Positions 8,938 through 17,708 of a stretch of DNA of 64,000 bases are shown piece after piece. The number at the start of each line of letters is the position of its first letter. Position 1 is the first letter of the stretch. The DNA lies in the NCBI RefSeq assembly GCF_002934545.1, contig NZ_PTJA01000016.1, forward strand, positions 1-64,000. The letters run 5' to 3'. A model generated the notes under the pieces. That model saw only the letters and a program-made list of their open reading frames with translations, searched no databases and was not told the DNA's origin. This DNA is from Lacrimispora xylanisolvens. Its GTDB lineage: Bacteria; Bacillota; Clostridia; Lachnospirales; Lachnospiraceae. The position numbers and the translations under genes are program-made.

Positions 8938-9321
8938 TTATATCAAATCGCCCTCGCAATAGGTCCTATGAAACCTTGCGATCCAACGATACGCTTCTGA
9001 TGTGCTTGAACGGTCCACTTCCAGCGGTCCGTATTTTAAAACAAATCCCAGTTCTGTCATGATATCAGCCGCTAGAAAAATCAATTGTTTTGCTTTGCTG
9101 GTTGAACTGGAATCATACATGGTAATTTCAAAGTCCGCTGATATGGAACACTGCTTGTTCTGTAGGGAACTGCTTGTTGTCGGCTGTCCCAGACTTTTGA
9201 AATAAAGGTAGGGAAAGACTGAAGGCGTATCGTTCCTGGTAGTTCCGCTTCCTGAAAGATATTTTTTCAAACGCGCCTCATTAACAAGTCGAGTGTAAAC
9301 CAAAGAGGAAATATCAAGCAT
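8938..9321 (-). CDS. Tail terminator/completion protein
   Basis: 127 aa, directly before the tail tube gene. Its size and position fit the tail terminator (gp17-like) protein that caps the growing tail and joins it to the head. Sequence features seen: an N-terminal helix (LVYTRLVNEARLKKYL) and an alternating central segment ISADFEITMYD. Start overlaps the preceding stop by 1 nt (TAATG), so the two are translationally coupled. Confidence 0.65.
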   Translation of the reverse strand: MLDISSLVYTRLVNEARLKKYLSGSGTTRNDTPSVFPYLYFKSLGQPTTSSSLQNKQCSISADFEITMYDSSSTSKAKQLIFLAADIMTELGFVLKYGPLEVDRSSTSEAYRWIARFHRTYCEGDLI

Positions 9322-9854
9322 TATTGGAAAACCTCCTTTACAACTGCTGCCACCTGTGTACGGATTGCCACAGAAGCATTATACATAGGCATTGTGGCTT
9401 TCGTACCGTATGTATGGTGCCACTTTTCATCTTTTCCCCAATAATACCAGCCATTCTGGTCAAACGCATGAATCTGCCCGGGATATGTACCAACACCCAT
9501 ACCAAATTCACCAGCTTTAGGATTCTCATTGGAATTTAACCGTATACCGGCTCCGAACTCAACAAGGAGTAAAGTCGAAATTACCCCGAAGTCATTAGAC
9601 TTCGTTTGCCCAGCAGCTACCAGAATTGCTTTACAACCATCAGGTTTTGGAGACATTTCTATTCGCAGGGTTATAGTCTTACCCAAGGGTGAATCATTAA
9701 TGCTCTGCAAAGCTACTGTTTGCCCTGTTTCTGCCAGGCGCCGGCAAAGCAATTCTGCTTTTTGGCGTAAGTTAGTTTTATACCGTTCAAGCTGATTTAT
9801 GATGTACTGGATTCCTTTTGAGGAGAAGTTTCCTCTCATAACTATCTTAGCCAT
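9321..9854 (-). CDS. HK97 gp10-like head-tail protein
   Basis: The chosen start is MAKIVMRGNF, 8 nt inside the upstream gene, with a GGA ribosome site; a frame extending to 9890 exists but would overlap more. 177 aa. The N-terminal helices (LERYKTNLRQKAELLCRRLAETG) and the middle LLVEFGAGI stretch are typical of HK97-gp10 minor tail/connector proteins. Confidence 0.75.
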   Translation of the reverse strand: MAKIVMRGNFSSKGIQYIINQLERYKTNLRQKAELLCRRLAETGQTVALQSINDSPLGKTITLRIEMSPKPDGCKAILVAAGQTKSNDFGVISTLLLVEFGAGIRLNSNENPKAGEFGMGVGTYPGQIHAFDQNGWYYWGKDEKWHHTYGTKATMPMYNASVAIRTQVAAVVKEVFQ

Positions 9855-10263
9855 TTTTTGCACTTCCATCTGGCAACTGCTTAATTGCATACAATAAGGA
9901 ATTCAAACTTCCTGCAACTTTGACAACCTTATAATCCGCTCCTTTGCCGTCCGCCGGTTTCCGGTCAACAAATATCTGCGACAGCTCATCAATCGGAAGA
10001 GTAAGGTCACAGGAACAAATCACTTTATCATAATCGGTATACACCCCGAAAGGCTCTGTTTGAGCTTCTGACCGGGCAGGGGACACGTTTGCCTTAAACT
10101 CCACCGGGTCGGCATACCCGACCGTATAATCGCCAGTAAGGAGTGGTTCTCCGGTCACTGGATCAGGAATGATATTGCCGTCCAAGTCTTTTTCATAGAC
10201 TGGAATATGCTCTGAATAAAGCTGATAATATAATGTTTTCTGATTACGTTTTAACCCTCTCAT
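9847..10263 (-). CDS. Head closure / head-tail joining protein
   Basis: 138 aa. Beta-rich with VSPARSEAQTEPFG and a TLPIDEL segment often seen in Gram-positive head-closure (stopper) proteins. Its position, downstream of the connector and upstream of the gp10-like gene, supports this. The name is from context more than from a diagnostic motif. Confidence 0.65.
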   Translation of the reverse strand: MRGLKRNQKTLYYQLYSEHIPVYEKDLDGNIIPDPVTGEPLLTGDYTVGYADPVEFKANVSPARSEAQTEPFGVYTDYDKVICSCDLTLPIDELSQIFVDRKPADGKGADYKVVKVAGSLNSLLYAIKQLPDGSAKNG

Positions 10264-10308
10264 GTCATTTCACCCACACCCAAGAAGAAGAAAGGACATT
10301 TCCTCTCT

Positions 10309-10563
10309 TTACAGTTCCACACCTTCCATAACTGCTCTTGCTTCCAGAACCGCAATATAATTAGTCATAGCAGAAATCTGCATATTATAAGTGCTTCTCG
10401 GGCAAGTTGGTTTAAAGCCCAATTCTCCCTTATCCCATCTTTCAAGCATTGTTTTCAGTTTCTGATATCGAATAACAATCTGATAATATTCAGCTCTGAA
10501 ACGTTCCTTGTAATCTGCACTGTTCATCATTTCTGCTGTATCATTTAATTCCATTTTGGTCAT
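10309..10563 (-). CDS. crAss001_48-related small protein
   Basis: 84 aa from the MTKMELND start, chosen because AGGGAG lies 7 nt before that ATG; upstream codons in this frame overlap the previous gene. The text NSADYKERFRAEYYQ, then WDKGELGF.PTCPRSTYNMQ and LEARAVMEGVEL is characteristic of a small family annotated as crAss001_48-related, usually seen in other parts of phage genomes. Mostly helical; function unknown. Here it sits inside the head-tail connector block. Confidence 0.6.
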   Translation of the reverse strand: MTKMELNDTAEMMNSADYKERFRAEYYQIVIRYQKLKTMLERWDKGELGFKPTCPRSTYNMQISAMTNYIAVLEARAVMEGVEL

Positions 10564-10677
10564 AATCATTCTCCCTGTCCTCCCAGACATATTAAGCACA
10601 CCTGCCCACCACCATTGTTCTGATATGCACCCTGCGTCCGGCCGGGAGGTTAACCAGACACGCACCGTCTTAAAATC

Positions 10678-11001
10678 TTATAATAAAGTCTTTGCCATAG
10701 GCACCACATCAAAATAAAGGTCATCCTCACTCTGGTATCCCCGGGATATCCCGTTTTCAGAATGAGAACTCTGCCCCTCACTTCCCTGCTTCGCCCAATA
10801 ATAAACAGCGGCATCAAAGACCATATCTCGGTACTTTGAAACCGCCGCTGCCTTTTGCTTGTCAGTATACCCATAAGGATAACGCTTAGAGCATATCTTG
10901 CGAATTGCCCGATTAATGAGAATGAGCAGAACCGGATTATCCTGTTCGCTTACTTCGTCACCAAGATATGTACTTACATCAGCCAGAATATCCGTCTCCA
11001 C
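10678..11001 (-). CDS. Head-tail connector (gp6-like)
   Basis: 107 aa, all-helical, immediately after the major capsid gene. INRAIRKICSKRYPYG and FDAAVYYWAKQGSEGQSSHSENGISRGY are typical of the gp6/gp15-like adaptor that binds beneath the portal. It shares the operon and orientation of the head genes. Confidence 0.8.
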   Translation of the reverse strand: METDILADVSTYLGDEVSEQDNPVLLILINRAIRKICSKRYPYGYTDKQKAAAVSKYRDMVFDAAVYYWAKQGSEGQSSHSENGISRGYQSEDDLYFDVVPMAKTLL

Positions 11002-11018
11002 TCACTTCACCGCCTTTC

Positions 11019-12338
11019 TTAAGCTTTAGCTGTTACTGTGGTGTTACCAGCCTTAATGGCTTTATATGTGGAATCACATTCAACAATGGTAATAATCTTA
11101 CCAGTTGTAGCTGTGATGTCCGCGCTACCGTCCCAAGCTGACCACGTCTGAACATTCTGACCATAAATTACTGTGGTAGCTGCATCAGCAATTTTGTATT
11201 TATAAAGATTTCCGCTTGATTTTGCGGGGGTAATAGTTACCTTGGTATCACCAGAAGCTGTACCTGCTACGGAATTAACCGTCAAAGTTCCTAGCGTTCC
11301 GGAGCCAGTTAAGACAGTTGCAATTACAATCCCATAGGGATCAGGTAATACTGGAATAAACATGCCGGAAGCTTTTGTCCACTTGGCTACCGGATCCTGT
11401 GTTGACCACATAGTCACTGTGACAAACATTTTTTCCAAAGCTTCCTGAAATGCAGCATACTCAGCCTCTTCAGGTGTTGGGCCCCAGAGACCAATACCTG
11501 CACTTCCAGAAACATCGGCAGTATAAAACGTTACCTTATCCTCATCAAAATATCTATTATTTGCCTTTGTACCACTAGAATTCACGTATGCAAACATTTC
11601 ATCACAAGAAATCACCTGCAACTTAAACTCTTCCTGTAACATTCTTTGTAGTTCAGCCATGGTGACCAATTTACCTACATTAGTTGCACCATAAATAGCA
11701 ATCTGCATAGATTTGTTTTTCCTGATACGCTGTACCTGTGTGTCAGAGGTCAGCATACGATTAGCAATCTTTCCCTGATCTTTAAGGATTTTAACGGCTT
11801 TCTGGATATCAGAAAAGATATCATACTCTGGATCAGACCAGTTGCCAAAGTTGATTTTCTGCTCAGCAGGAATTCCGAAATCAATAGTCATATCAAGGTT
11901 GTTCTCCTTGATTTTCATGATTCCTGTACTCATTAGATTTCCTTTAGCGATCTTGGTTCTGGTGACGACACTGTCGGACAAACGTCCCATATCATCGAAT
12001 ACCCACTTGATTAAACCATCATCATCAGGCACGCCATTGGTAATGTACATCTGCAGCTGCTCTGACTGATTGATTTTCTCTTTGATGAAGAGTTTTTCAG
12101 TCAGCACCTTTTCAAATGTAGGCCGGGTGCCGATATGCGCTTCAGTATCCAAAGCATGTACAAACGCCGGTGTCGGCAGGTTCTGCCCCTGCATCAATCT
12201 GTAATACTCTGCTTTGAAATGCTGAGTCTTAATATCCGGGAAAATGGTATCCAGAACAGTCGGTCTCGCAACTGCAAAGTTCTGAGCAAAGTTAAGTCTT
12301 TCTTCTACGCTAATAGCGTCCAATACATTAAATGGCAT
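11019..12338 (-). CDS. Major capsid protein (capsid E family) with C-terminal Ig-like domain
   Basis: 439 aa. Residues 1-~345 match the lambda gpE-like capsid family (PTVLDTIFPDIKT near the N terminus, then GLWGPTPEEAEYA). The last ~90 residues (TLGTLTVNSVAGTASG to VTAKA) form a separate Ser/Thr/Gly-rich beta domain that looks like an Ig-like surface module. Such modules are displayed on the shell and can bind glycans (family knowledge). The neighbouring decoration protein and scaffold support this call. Confidence 0.9.
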   Translation of the reverse strand: MPFNVLDAISVEERLNFAQNFAVARPTVLDTIFPDIKTQHFKAEYYRLMQGQNLPTPAFVHALDTEAHIGTRPTFEKVLTEKLFIKEKINQSEQLQMYITNGVPDDDGLIKWVFDDMGRLSDSVVTRTKIAKGNLMSTGIMKIKENNLDMTIDFGIPAEQKINFGNWSDPEYDIFSDIQKAVKILKDQGKIANRMLTSDTQVQRIRKNKSMQIAIYGATNVGKLVTMAELQRMLQEEFKLQVISCDEMFAYVNSSGTKANNRYFDEDKVTFYTADVSGSAGIGLWGPTPEEAEYAAFQEALEKMFVTVTMWSTQDPVAKWTKASGMFIPVLPDPYGIVIATVLTGSGTLGTLTVNSVAGTASGDTKVTITPAKSSGNLYKYKIADAATTVIYGQNVQTWSAWDGSADITATTGKIITIVECDSTYKAIKAGNTTVTAKA

Positions 12339-12353
12339 CTCAGTACCTCCTGA

Positions 12354-12698
12354 TTAAAATTCAACTTCGGGAGCATCAAGGATTACAAACCCTTTTGCTG
12401 CCAAAGCTGTTTTGGCTGCCGATGTTAATTCGGTCTTTAATCTGTTTCCATAAATTCTTCCTGCTTTTATTACACTTGTAGGACGCTTTGTATCGTCAGT
12501 CATATCGACAGTCTCGAAAATAATGCCTGTTGCATTACCATCATTAGATGGAAACGCCGTTCCACCGTAAATCAGCTTTTTGCTGTCTACAGTGGTAGCC
12601 ATAGCCTGAGTAACCATTTCAGTTTTCTGTACCAGTCCTACAGCACTTTCCAAAAAATTGGGGAGTATTTCTCCCTGAATTACTTTCATGTAAGCCAT
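12354..12698 (-). CDS. Head decoration protein (gpD-like)
   Basis: 114 aa just upstream of the capsid gene. LIYGGTAFPSND and AGRIYGNRL resemble head-stabilising gpD-type proteins that accompany capsid-E shells. It trimerises on the capsid at expansion (family knowledge). GGAGG ribosome site; gap of 15 nt to the capsid gene. Confidence 0.7.
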   Translation of the reverse strand: MAYMKVIQGEILPNFLESAVGLVQKTEMVTQAMATTVDSKKLIYGGTAFPSNDGNATGIIFETVDMTDDTKRPTSVIKAGRIYGNRLKTELTSAAKTALAAKGFVILDAPEVEF

Positions 12699-12710
12699 TT
12701 CATGTCCTCC

Positions 12711-13322
12711 TTAAATTAATGTTCCCGGCTGAGTACCGACAATAGGTGTCGCAACCGGCTGCGGATTTTTATTCTGGCAATACTGTTTTGCATATTCGGC
12801 TGCAGCACTCTTCTTGCCCGGGTCCGTATTTGCCGGTGGATCTCCTGCGCCCGGATTCGGTGTATTTTCGAAAGTTTCTTTTTGCCATTGAGTTTTATTT
12901 GCCTCATCACGCTTAGAAATCCCGGCTACAAATGCTTCCGCACTGGTCTTGGCAGATTCCAAACCCAAAGCAGATAAAGCATTCAGCATTCCTGAAAACT
13001 CATCTCCGGATAAATTAGCCTTTGCAAAAATACCTTGAACAGCTGATTGTGTAAGCTGTTTTTGTAGTTCTGCAGTAGCTTTTTCGGCTGCTTCCCTTGC
13101 CTTCTTTTCCTTTTCCAGTTCTGTAAGATTCTGCTGTTCAATTTCATCAAGCTTTGTCTGCAGGTCCCCAGCCTTTTTAGCTTCTTCTTTCCATTTATCA
13201 GCATCGTCTTGGATTTTTTTCACTTCTCCGTTATGCTGATTTAGGTAGTTCGTAACCTGATCATCGGTCGGTTCAGCAACTCCAAGGGCAATTAAATTCT
13301 TTTTAGCCTGTTCTCTAGTCAT
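12711..13322 (-). CDS. Capsid scaffold protein (GP20-like)
   Basis: 203 aa. Residues ~30-105 form a charged coiled coil (EVKKIQDDADKWKEEAKKAG, then LEKEKKAREAAEKA), followed by a helical domain (FSGMLNALSALGLES) and a Pro/Gly-rich tail, as in Firmicutes minor structural GP20/scaffold proteins. It directs shell assembly and leaves the head. Confidence 0.85.
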   Translation of the reverse strand: MTREQAKKNLIALGVAEPTDDQVTNYLNQHNGEVKKIQDDADKWKEEAKKAGDLQTKLDEIEQQNLTELEKEKKAREAAEKATAELQKQLTQSAVQGIFAKANLSGDEFSGMLNALSALGLESAKTSAEAFVAGISKRDEANKTQWQKETFENTPNPGAGDPPANTDPGKKSAAAEYAKQYCQNKNPQPVATPIVGTQPGTLI

Positions 13323-13411
13323 AATAATTTCCTCCTTTTATCCACGCTTTTGGTTACGCAGGTCGCACCTGCTGGATTTTGCCATTTACGGATGGCTCCA
13401 AATTTTAAATA

Positions 13412-13436
13412 AAAAAAGAAAAGCAGCTACGCTTCT
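13412..13436 (-). terminator. Terminator-like hairpin after portal
   Basis: On the minus strand an imperfect AGAAGC / GCTTTTCT stem overlapping the portal stop codon is followed by a long T-run. Between it and the scaffold start (13323-13411) no gene is seen. Confidence 0.5.
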
Positions 13437-14872
13437 CCTGTTTTAACTGAATTATTCGGTTGATTCTTCAACAACTCATATGCTCTCAGTTTTTCTGTTT
13501 CAACATCAAGCTGATCCTGAGTTTTAAATATGGTATCCATGTATGGTTTGCTCATTATCCATACTTTTTCAGGATCTCCAAATAAACCGCAAGTGGCTAA
13601 AGCAATTAACGGATTTACTTTATTTTTCAATAAGTAATCTAAGGATTGAGCTTTGACAAGCATGTTATCCGTAGAATTTCGTGTAATCTTTACATCGAAA
13701 TCCCTTACAGTCAAAGGAACGTCATTCGTTGTTTGCTTGATGATGTTTAAAACAATTTGACAATGCTTCTTTTCCGCTTCGATGATAAATGGTTCATCAA
13801 GCTTTGCCCTTTGTTCTGCAAAATCCCAGCCATTTCTAAGGTACACCGCCTGACCAGTATCCCCTCCGGAATTTTGCTGACGATCTGGCATTCCTTCAAC
13901 CACAAGAACCTGACGGTACACATCATCTTTTGATACCTGAGTTTGTTCCTGGTTAAGCTCAGCAGTCATAAGTTTAACATCAGACTTATTGGTTTGCGTT
14001 GAATCTTTAACCTGTATTGCTCCCAACTGGCTCATTTCTATAAATTCATCTTTGTTGATTTCACAGTTTTTGAATAGCATAAACGCCTGGACAAACTGTT
14101 CTATACCATTCATTCGGTCAGACTGAATTTTATTTATTTGATCCAGTGCTGTAATAACAATTTCAATATCTGATAATCGATCCGGATTGTTTGGATATTC
14201 CGTTATGGGAATTCCTCCAAACCCATTTATGCCGGCTTTAGTTATTTGGCCATTTTTAATTATGAAATATTTATCATCTGAGAAACAAAGATAATATTGC
14301 TCCTCATTTTCATCTTTTAGCTGCTGAATAGAAAGCATATCACGTCCATCTTCCAGCGAATAGACAATTATCGTATTCAAAGGTGTGGGGACGTGAATCC
14401 TAAATGGTATGAGGCTATTTTTTTCAGCCTTTAAACTTGCCTTATAAGCGGTTCCAACAGAACTTTGCCATGTACCGAGTTCTATGTCTCTCGCCTGCTT
14501 ATGAGCGTCTCTCATATAATCGTTAAGAGCATCAACAGCTTTATTGATGGCATCATCCTTTTTGCGGCTTACATATTGAATAGGCTCGCCGTATGTTTGC
14601 CCTGCTTTAAAACGAACAATTTCTAAAGCATGATTTTCAACCGTTTTATTATTAATTTCTGGACGTACTGTTTTTTCTCGGTAAAGAATTGGTTGATCTC
14701 CCATGTAATAATCATGTAGGTATCGAATGAACGGTCTGTTATAGTTCAAGACGCCGACTGCTTTACCTACTACTTTTAAAACATTTTCATGTGTGATAAC
14801 AGAAGCGCCAGTATAAGCTACCTTTCGCCCAAATGATCCTTTACAGATATCTACGAAGCTACGTCTATTCAT
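13427..14872 (-). CDS. Portal protein (SPP1 gp6-like)
   Basis: 481 aa. Family signatures are the N-terminal INNKTVENHALEIVRFKAGQTYGEPIQYV region and the central stem/wing region with LTAELNQEQTQVSKDDVY and QRAKLDEPF. The portal is the dodecameric DNA gateway and the docking site of terminase. ATG overlaps the TGA of the preceding small gene (ATGA). Terminase is 24 kb upstream rather than adjacent, which is unusual. Confidence 0.92.
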   Translation of the reverse strand: MNRRSFVDICKGSFGRKVAYTGASVITHENVLKVVGKAVGVLNYNRPFIRYLHDYYMGDQPILYREKTVRPEINNKTVENHALEIVRFKAGQTYGEPIQYVSRKKDDAINKAVDALNDYMRDAHKQARDIELGTWQSSVGTAYKASLKAEKNSLIPFRIHVPTPLNTIIVYSLEDGRDMLSIQQLKDENEEQYYLCFSDDKYFIIKNGQITKAGINGFGGIPITEYPNNPDRLSDIEIVITALDQINKIQSDRMNGIEQFVQAFMLFKNCEINKDEFIEMSQLGAIQVKDSTQTNKSDVKLMTAELNQEQTQVSKDDVYRQVLVVEGMPDRQQNSGGDTGQAVYLRNGWDFAEQRAKLDEPFIIEAEKKHCQIVLNIIKQTTNDVPLTVRDFDVKITRNSTDNMLVKAQSLDYLLKNKVNPLIALATCGLFGDPEKVWIMSKPYMDTIFKTQDQLDVETEKLRAYELLKNQPNNSVKTGEA

Positions 14873-15000
14873 CCGCTTTTCACCTTCTTAGTTTTAAAAA
14901 CCACTCCACTGGAACACTTCCACTCAGGATGTTGGGAATTCCGGTCTCTCCATATAGAATCTTTTTTAATCTTTAAAGACTTATCAGTTTTATTTTCCAT
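14869..15000 (-). CDS. Small basic protein in front of portal
   Basis: 43 aa, basic, with one Trp-Arg-Asp cluster (SIWRDRN) and a lone Cys. Start at the ATG at 15000 because upstream codons run into the leader terminator. First gene of the head operon and translationally coupled to portal by ATGA. A truncated second copy is at 1297-1364. Function unknown. Confidence 0.6.
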   Translation of the reverse strand: MENKTDKSLKIKKDSIWRDRNSQHPEWKCSSGVVFKTKKVKSG

Positions 15001-15013
15001 AAATTCACCCACG

Positions 15014-15043
15014 AAAAATGCGCCCAGCCTTAGCCAAGCGCAC
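15014..15043 (-). terminator. Leader terminator of the portal operon / end of abiH
   Basis: TGCGC / GCGCA stem (15020-15043) with wobble extension and TTTTTCG on the minus strand. It lies between the late-promoter motif (15066-15107) and the first structural gene, so late transcription must pass it. Confidence 0.7.
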
Positions 15044-15065
15044 GCTGATATACTTTTCACTGATA

Positions 15066-15107
15066 TCATAATAACATATTATGGATGGGAAATGTGGGAA
15101 TCTTATA
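15066..15107 (-). promoter_or_regulatory. Candidate late promoter with tandem activator motif (portal operon)
   Basis: Forward text shows GGATGGGAA ATGTGGGAA (15084-15101); on the minus strand a TATTAT -10 follows. About 35 of 42 bases match 34928-34969, which precedes the distal-tail operon. No consensus -35 is present, as expected for an activator-dependent promoter. Confidence 0.6.
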
Positions 15108-15160
15108 CTTACTTATATATCTATGATATCACACTTTCCTTTACTCGATAATTGATATTT

Positions 15161-16135
15161 TTAATCTTCGTCATTGATATCAGATAATCTAAATGGAATA
15201 ATTTTATCATCACAAAATCCACAGTTTATAAGTTTCCTTTTAAAAACTTTAAAGTCCACCTTTTTATAGCTATGTAAATGAATACGCACATTAGACACAT
15301 CTAATTTCTCCACTATTTTATTTAGATAATACATATCAACATCTGCAAAAGAAAATCCATGTACATAAATATCAGTAACATTACTATTATATAAGGCGTT
15401 AAAGAAATCAATATGCTCTTCGTATATATTTTTAGTGTCCTTTCTATAGTAATCGCATATTTGTGCAATATATTGATGGCATGGAAAGAAAATGTCATAT
15501 TCTTCTTCGGTCGGATATTTATATTTCCCCGCGTGACCAACAATCAAGGTATCATTTTTAGAGGATTGCCCGTGTATATGGCAAATATTATTAACATTAT
15601 AGTATGTTTCAAGTGTATCAGTATAATTGAAATTCAAAAAATAATCATGATCATGATCGACTAATACCATTAGCTCTTTTGAGATTGTCTTAGGATGCGA
15701 AATATCAATTTCTGTAGCCCAACTACTAAATAATTTGTTTATTAAAACGTGGGCAAAATCTCTCATTCCTACAGCTATATCCTCAGCACAAAGCATAATT
15801 TCCCTATCATTAAAGCCAAAATCATTGTAATAGAGACATTCTTTTTTAATTATGGATATCCAATCAAGTTTTGATAAAGCAGATTCAAATTGATTCCAAT
15901 TACTTCCAACGACATCATAAATTAATGCATAGAAAAAACGAGCCATTTCTTCAAGATTGTAAGATTCTAACCTTTTATAATTAGTACTATATTGAGGTAT
16001 TGTTCCAAATTCGTCTAATGATTCGTCATCATCATCATCATATTTATTATTTAGCCAAACTTTAAAATCATTAAAACATGTTTTAAAATCGTGTGCCAAA
16101 TCAAAACCATTACCAAAAACAAATAGATTACTCAT
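15161..16135 (-). CDS. AbiH-type abortive infection protein
   Basis: 324 aa, the usual AbiH length. Diagnostic motifs: FVFGNGFDLAHD (5-16), LNFNYTDT (167-174), HIHG (186-189) and a later VHGFSFADVD. AbiH proteins block phage multiplication by an unknown mechanism. It lies between lysis-side cargo and the portal operon, reads with the late genes, and has its own terminator. As a prophage-borne moron it probably excludes competing phages. Confidence 0.88.
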   Translation of the reverse strand: MSNLFVFGNGFDLAHDFKTCFNDFKVWLNNKYDDDDDESLDEFGTIPQYSTNYKRLESYNLEEMARFFYALIYDVVGSNWNQFESALSKLDWISIIKKECLYYNDFGFNDREIMLCAEDIAVGMRDFAHVLINKLFSSWATEIDISHPKTISKELMVLVDHDHDYFLNFNYTDTLETYYNVNNICHIHGQSSKNDTLIVGHAGKYKYPTEEEYDIFFPCHQYIAQICDYYRKDTKNIYEEHIDFFNALYNSNVTDIYVHGFSFADVDMYYLNKIVEKLDVSNVRIHLHSYKKVDFKVFKRKLINCGFCDDKIIPFRLSDINDED

Positions 16136-16235
16136 TATACAATTGCTCCTTATTCAGTAATATATCAATATTATAATTACAAATTATAAAATATACAAGC
16201 AAAAAGAGATATTATTCTTTTTAAACATAATTCTG

Positions 16236-16249
16236 TAAATAGCAATTTA
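16236..16249 (+). repeat. Tail-fibre junction core, copy 1
   Basis: TAAATAGCAATTTA, identical to the core inside the tail fibre gene (27186-27199) but on the plus strand. Nothing coding follows it here. Confidence 0.5.
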
Positions 16250-16270
16250 TGTGACTTGATTTCAACAAAA

Positions 16271-16302
16271 AAACTACTAACTTAATATTTAGTTAGTAGT
16301 TT
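16271..16302 (-). terminator. Terminator of the gene at 16305
   Basis: AAACTACTAACT / AGTTAGTAGTTT perfect stem. Same hairpin family as at 1858 and 63645. Confidence 0.8.
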
Positions 16303-16304
16303 TT

Positions 16305-16937
16305 TTATAGCATAATTTGTTTTTTAATTTTTTCTTCAACTTTATTCCTATTTATTTGGATTTCTTGACATTTTAAATTTTCAAAAGCAGTTTCAAGTTC
16401 TATTTTTATTCGTTCTTCTCCCACAAGTTTTTGAGCTTCTTTAAATGATATTTTTTCGTCTTCTACCACTTGCTTCATTTTTGTCAAAAGTATGTTATAT
16501 TGATACATTGTAAACAGTAATTTCTGATAGCAGAAAACAAAATCTCCCAAAATAATTGATTCCTCAGCAGAAAAAACAAACTTAATTTTAGTTGAAACCT
16601 CCTTGAGGCTTTCTAGCTTTTTTAATAATTCTTTGTGACTTTCTCCGTATAAAGGCTCATTAATTGCAGGAGTTATTCTTTCTAAATAAGAGTTATTTGT
16701 CAACCACGCAAACTGCATTTCAATTGAAAATATGGGTTCATCTGTTTTATAATCAATTATCTTGCTATTTTCCCTATATAACTGAAGTAACCCATTTGCA
16801 ATTATGTAACTTTCTAACCGCTTATCAAACAAATGCTGTTTGTTACTTAATTTCATCTGTCTATTACTTAATACTAAAGCTGCAAGTGCAGCAAAAGCGG
16901 TAACTAACGATATTATAATGTCCCAGTTTATTTCCAT
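16305..16937 (-). CDS. Membrane-anchored protein of unknown function
   Basis: 210 aa. One N-terminal membrane helix (IIISLVTAFAALAALVLSN), then a helical, coiled-coil-prone cytoplasmic domain of ~180 residues ending in a basic KKQIML tail. Single-gene unit with a candidate promoter (TTGTAA, 16-bp spacer, TAGAAT) and its own terminator, the form of a moron. Similar one-TM small proteins occur among phage exclusion genes, but no family is recognised. Confidence 0.6.
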   Translation of the reverse strand: MEINWDIIISLVTAFAALAALVLSNRQMKLSNKQHLFDKRLESYIIANGLLQLYRENSKIIDYKTDEPIFSIEMQFAWLTNNSYLERITPAINEPLYGESHKELLKKLESLKEVSTKIKFVFSAEESIILGDFVFCYQKLLFTMYQYNILLTKMKQVVEDEKISFKEAQKLVGEERIKIELETAFENLKCQEIQINRNKVEEKIKKQIML

Positions 16938-17066
16938 GTTTATTACCTTTCCATAAAATTGCTAAATTATTTACTAATAGTTATATTCTAACACAATACT
17001 ACTAACTTACAATATTAAATTTTTAATGTACATGAATACATATTTCCCTCTTCAAATGATCATTTA

Positions 17067-17561
17067 CTAAGTGATTTTTTGAATTGTGAGTACAGTATCC
17101 GTTGCAGATAAATATCCAAATATACTGCAAGTGCCACCAGAACTTGAACCATATAATCTTAATATCATACTATTTATGGATTTCGCATTTAAAGATATTT
17201 CCCTGTATGCTTGTTCCGTTGCATTCCAGTAGTAATTATGGGTAACAAGATTGTTACCACACGATACTGTTAGATATAAAAACTCATTAGCCAACTGTAA
17301 GCCGTGAAAGGCAGCATTTATAATATATGTTCCCGGGGGCACTGTGATCGTACCATCTGCATTTATTGTATAAAAATTGTTTTGATTTTCTAATACACGG
17401 GTCATCGGTATTGTTGTAGCAGTATTAGCAAGTGTTACAGATTCGTCACGAATTGCAAACTTTCCTCTCATTGTTAAATTGCTATTATACACATAAACAA
17501 TTCTTTTGACTTTGCCGATATTCTTATTAAAACAAATGGTGAAATAGTACTTTTTTGCCAA
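17067..17561 (-). CDS. Orphan tail-fibre C-terminal cassette (jelly-roll-like)
   Basis: The coherent part starts at the codons NSNL (17488, core ATAATAGCAATTTA) and runs ~140 residues: GTITVPPGTYIIN then LYLTVSCGNNLV and LRLYGSSSGGTCSIFGYLSA, a beta-rich layout like C1q/BclA-type receptor-binding ends. The 24 codons before NSNL (TTG start at 17561) are low-quality sequence and no ribosome site fits. It may be a silent cassette that can replace the end of the fibre gene at 26871, with the same orientation and frame at the core. Confidence 0.5.
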   Translation of the reverse strand: MAKKYYFTICFNKNIGKVKRIVYVYNSNLTMRGKFAIRDESVTLANTATTIPMTRVLENQNNFYTINADGTITVPPGTYIINAAFHGLQLANEFLYLTVSCGNNLVTHNYYWNATEQAYREISLNAKSINSMILRLYGSSSGGTCSIFGYLSATDTVLTIQKIT

Positions 17562-17625
17562 TTATATAATGAGAACTCCGCAATCACTCCTTTAGAATTG
17601 GAATACTCTTTATAATTGCTATCTT

Positions 17626-17639
17626 CGAACATATGTTTG
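17626..17639 (+). promoter_or_regulatory. LexA (SOS) box
   Basis: CGAACATATGTTTG fits the Gram-positive LexA consensus CGAAC-N4-GTTYG. It overlaps the -35 region (TTGATT, 17 bp, TATTCT) of the plus-strand promoter for the two genes that follow. Confidence 0.65.
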
Positions 17640-17708
17640 ATTTTTAGTAAAAAATATGATATTCTATAGAAAGACAAATTTAATATATTTTATTAAGGAG
17701 TCAAATAA

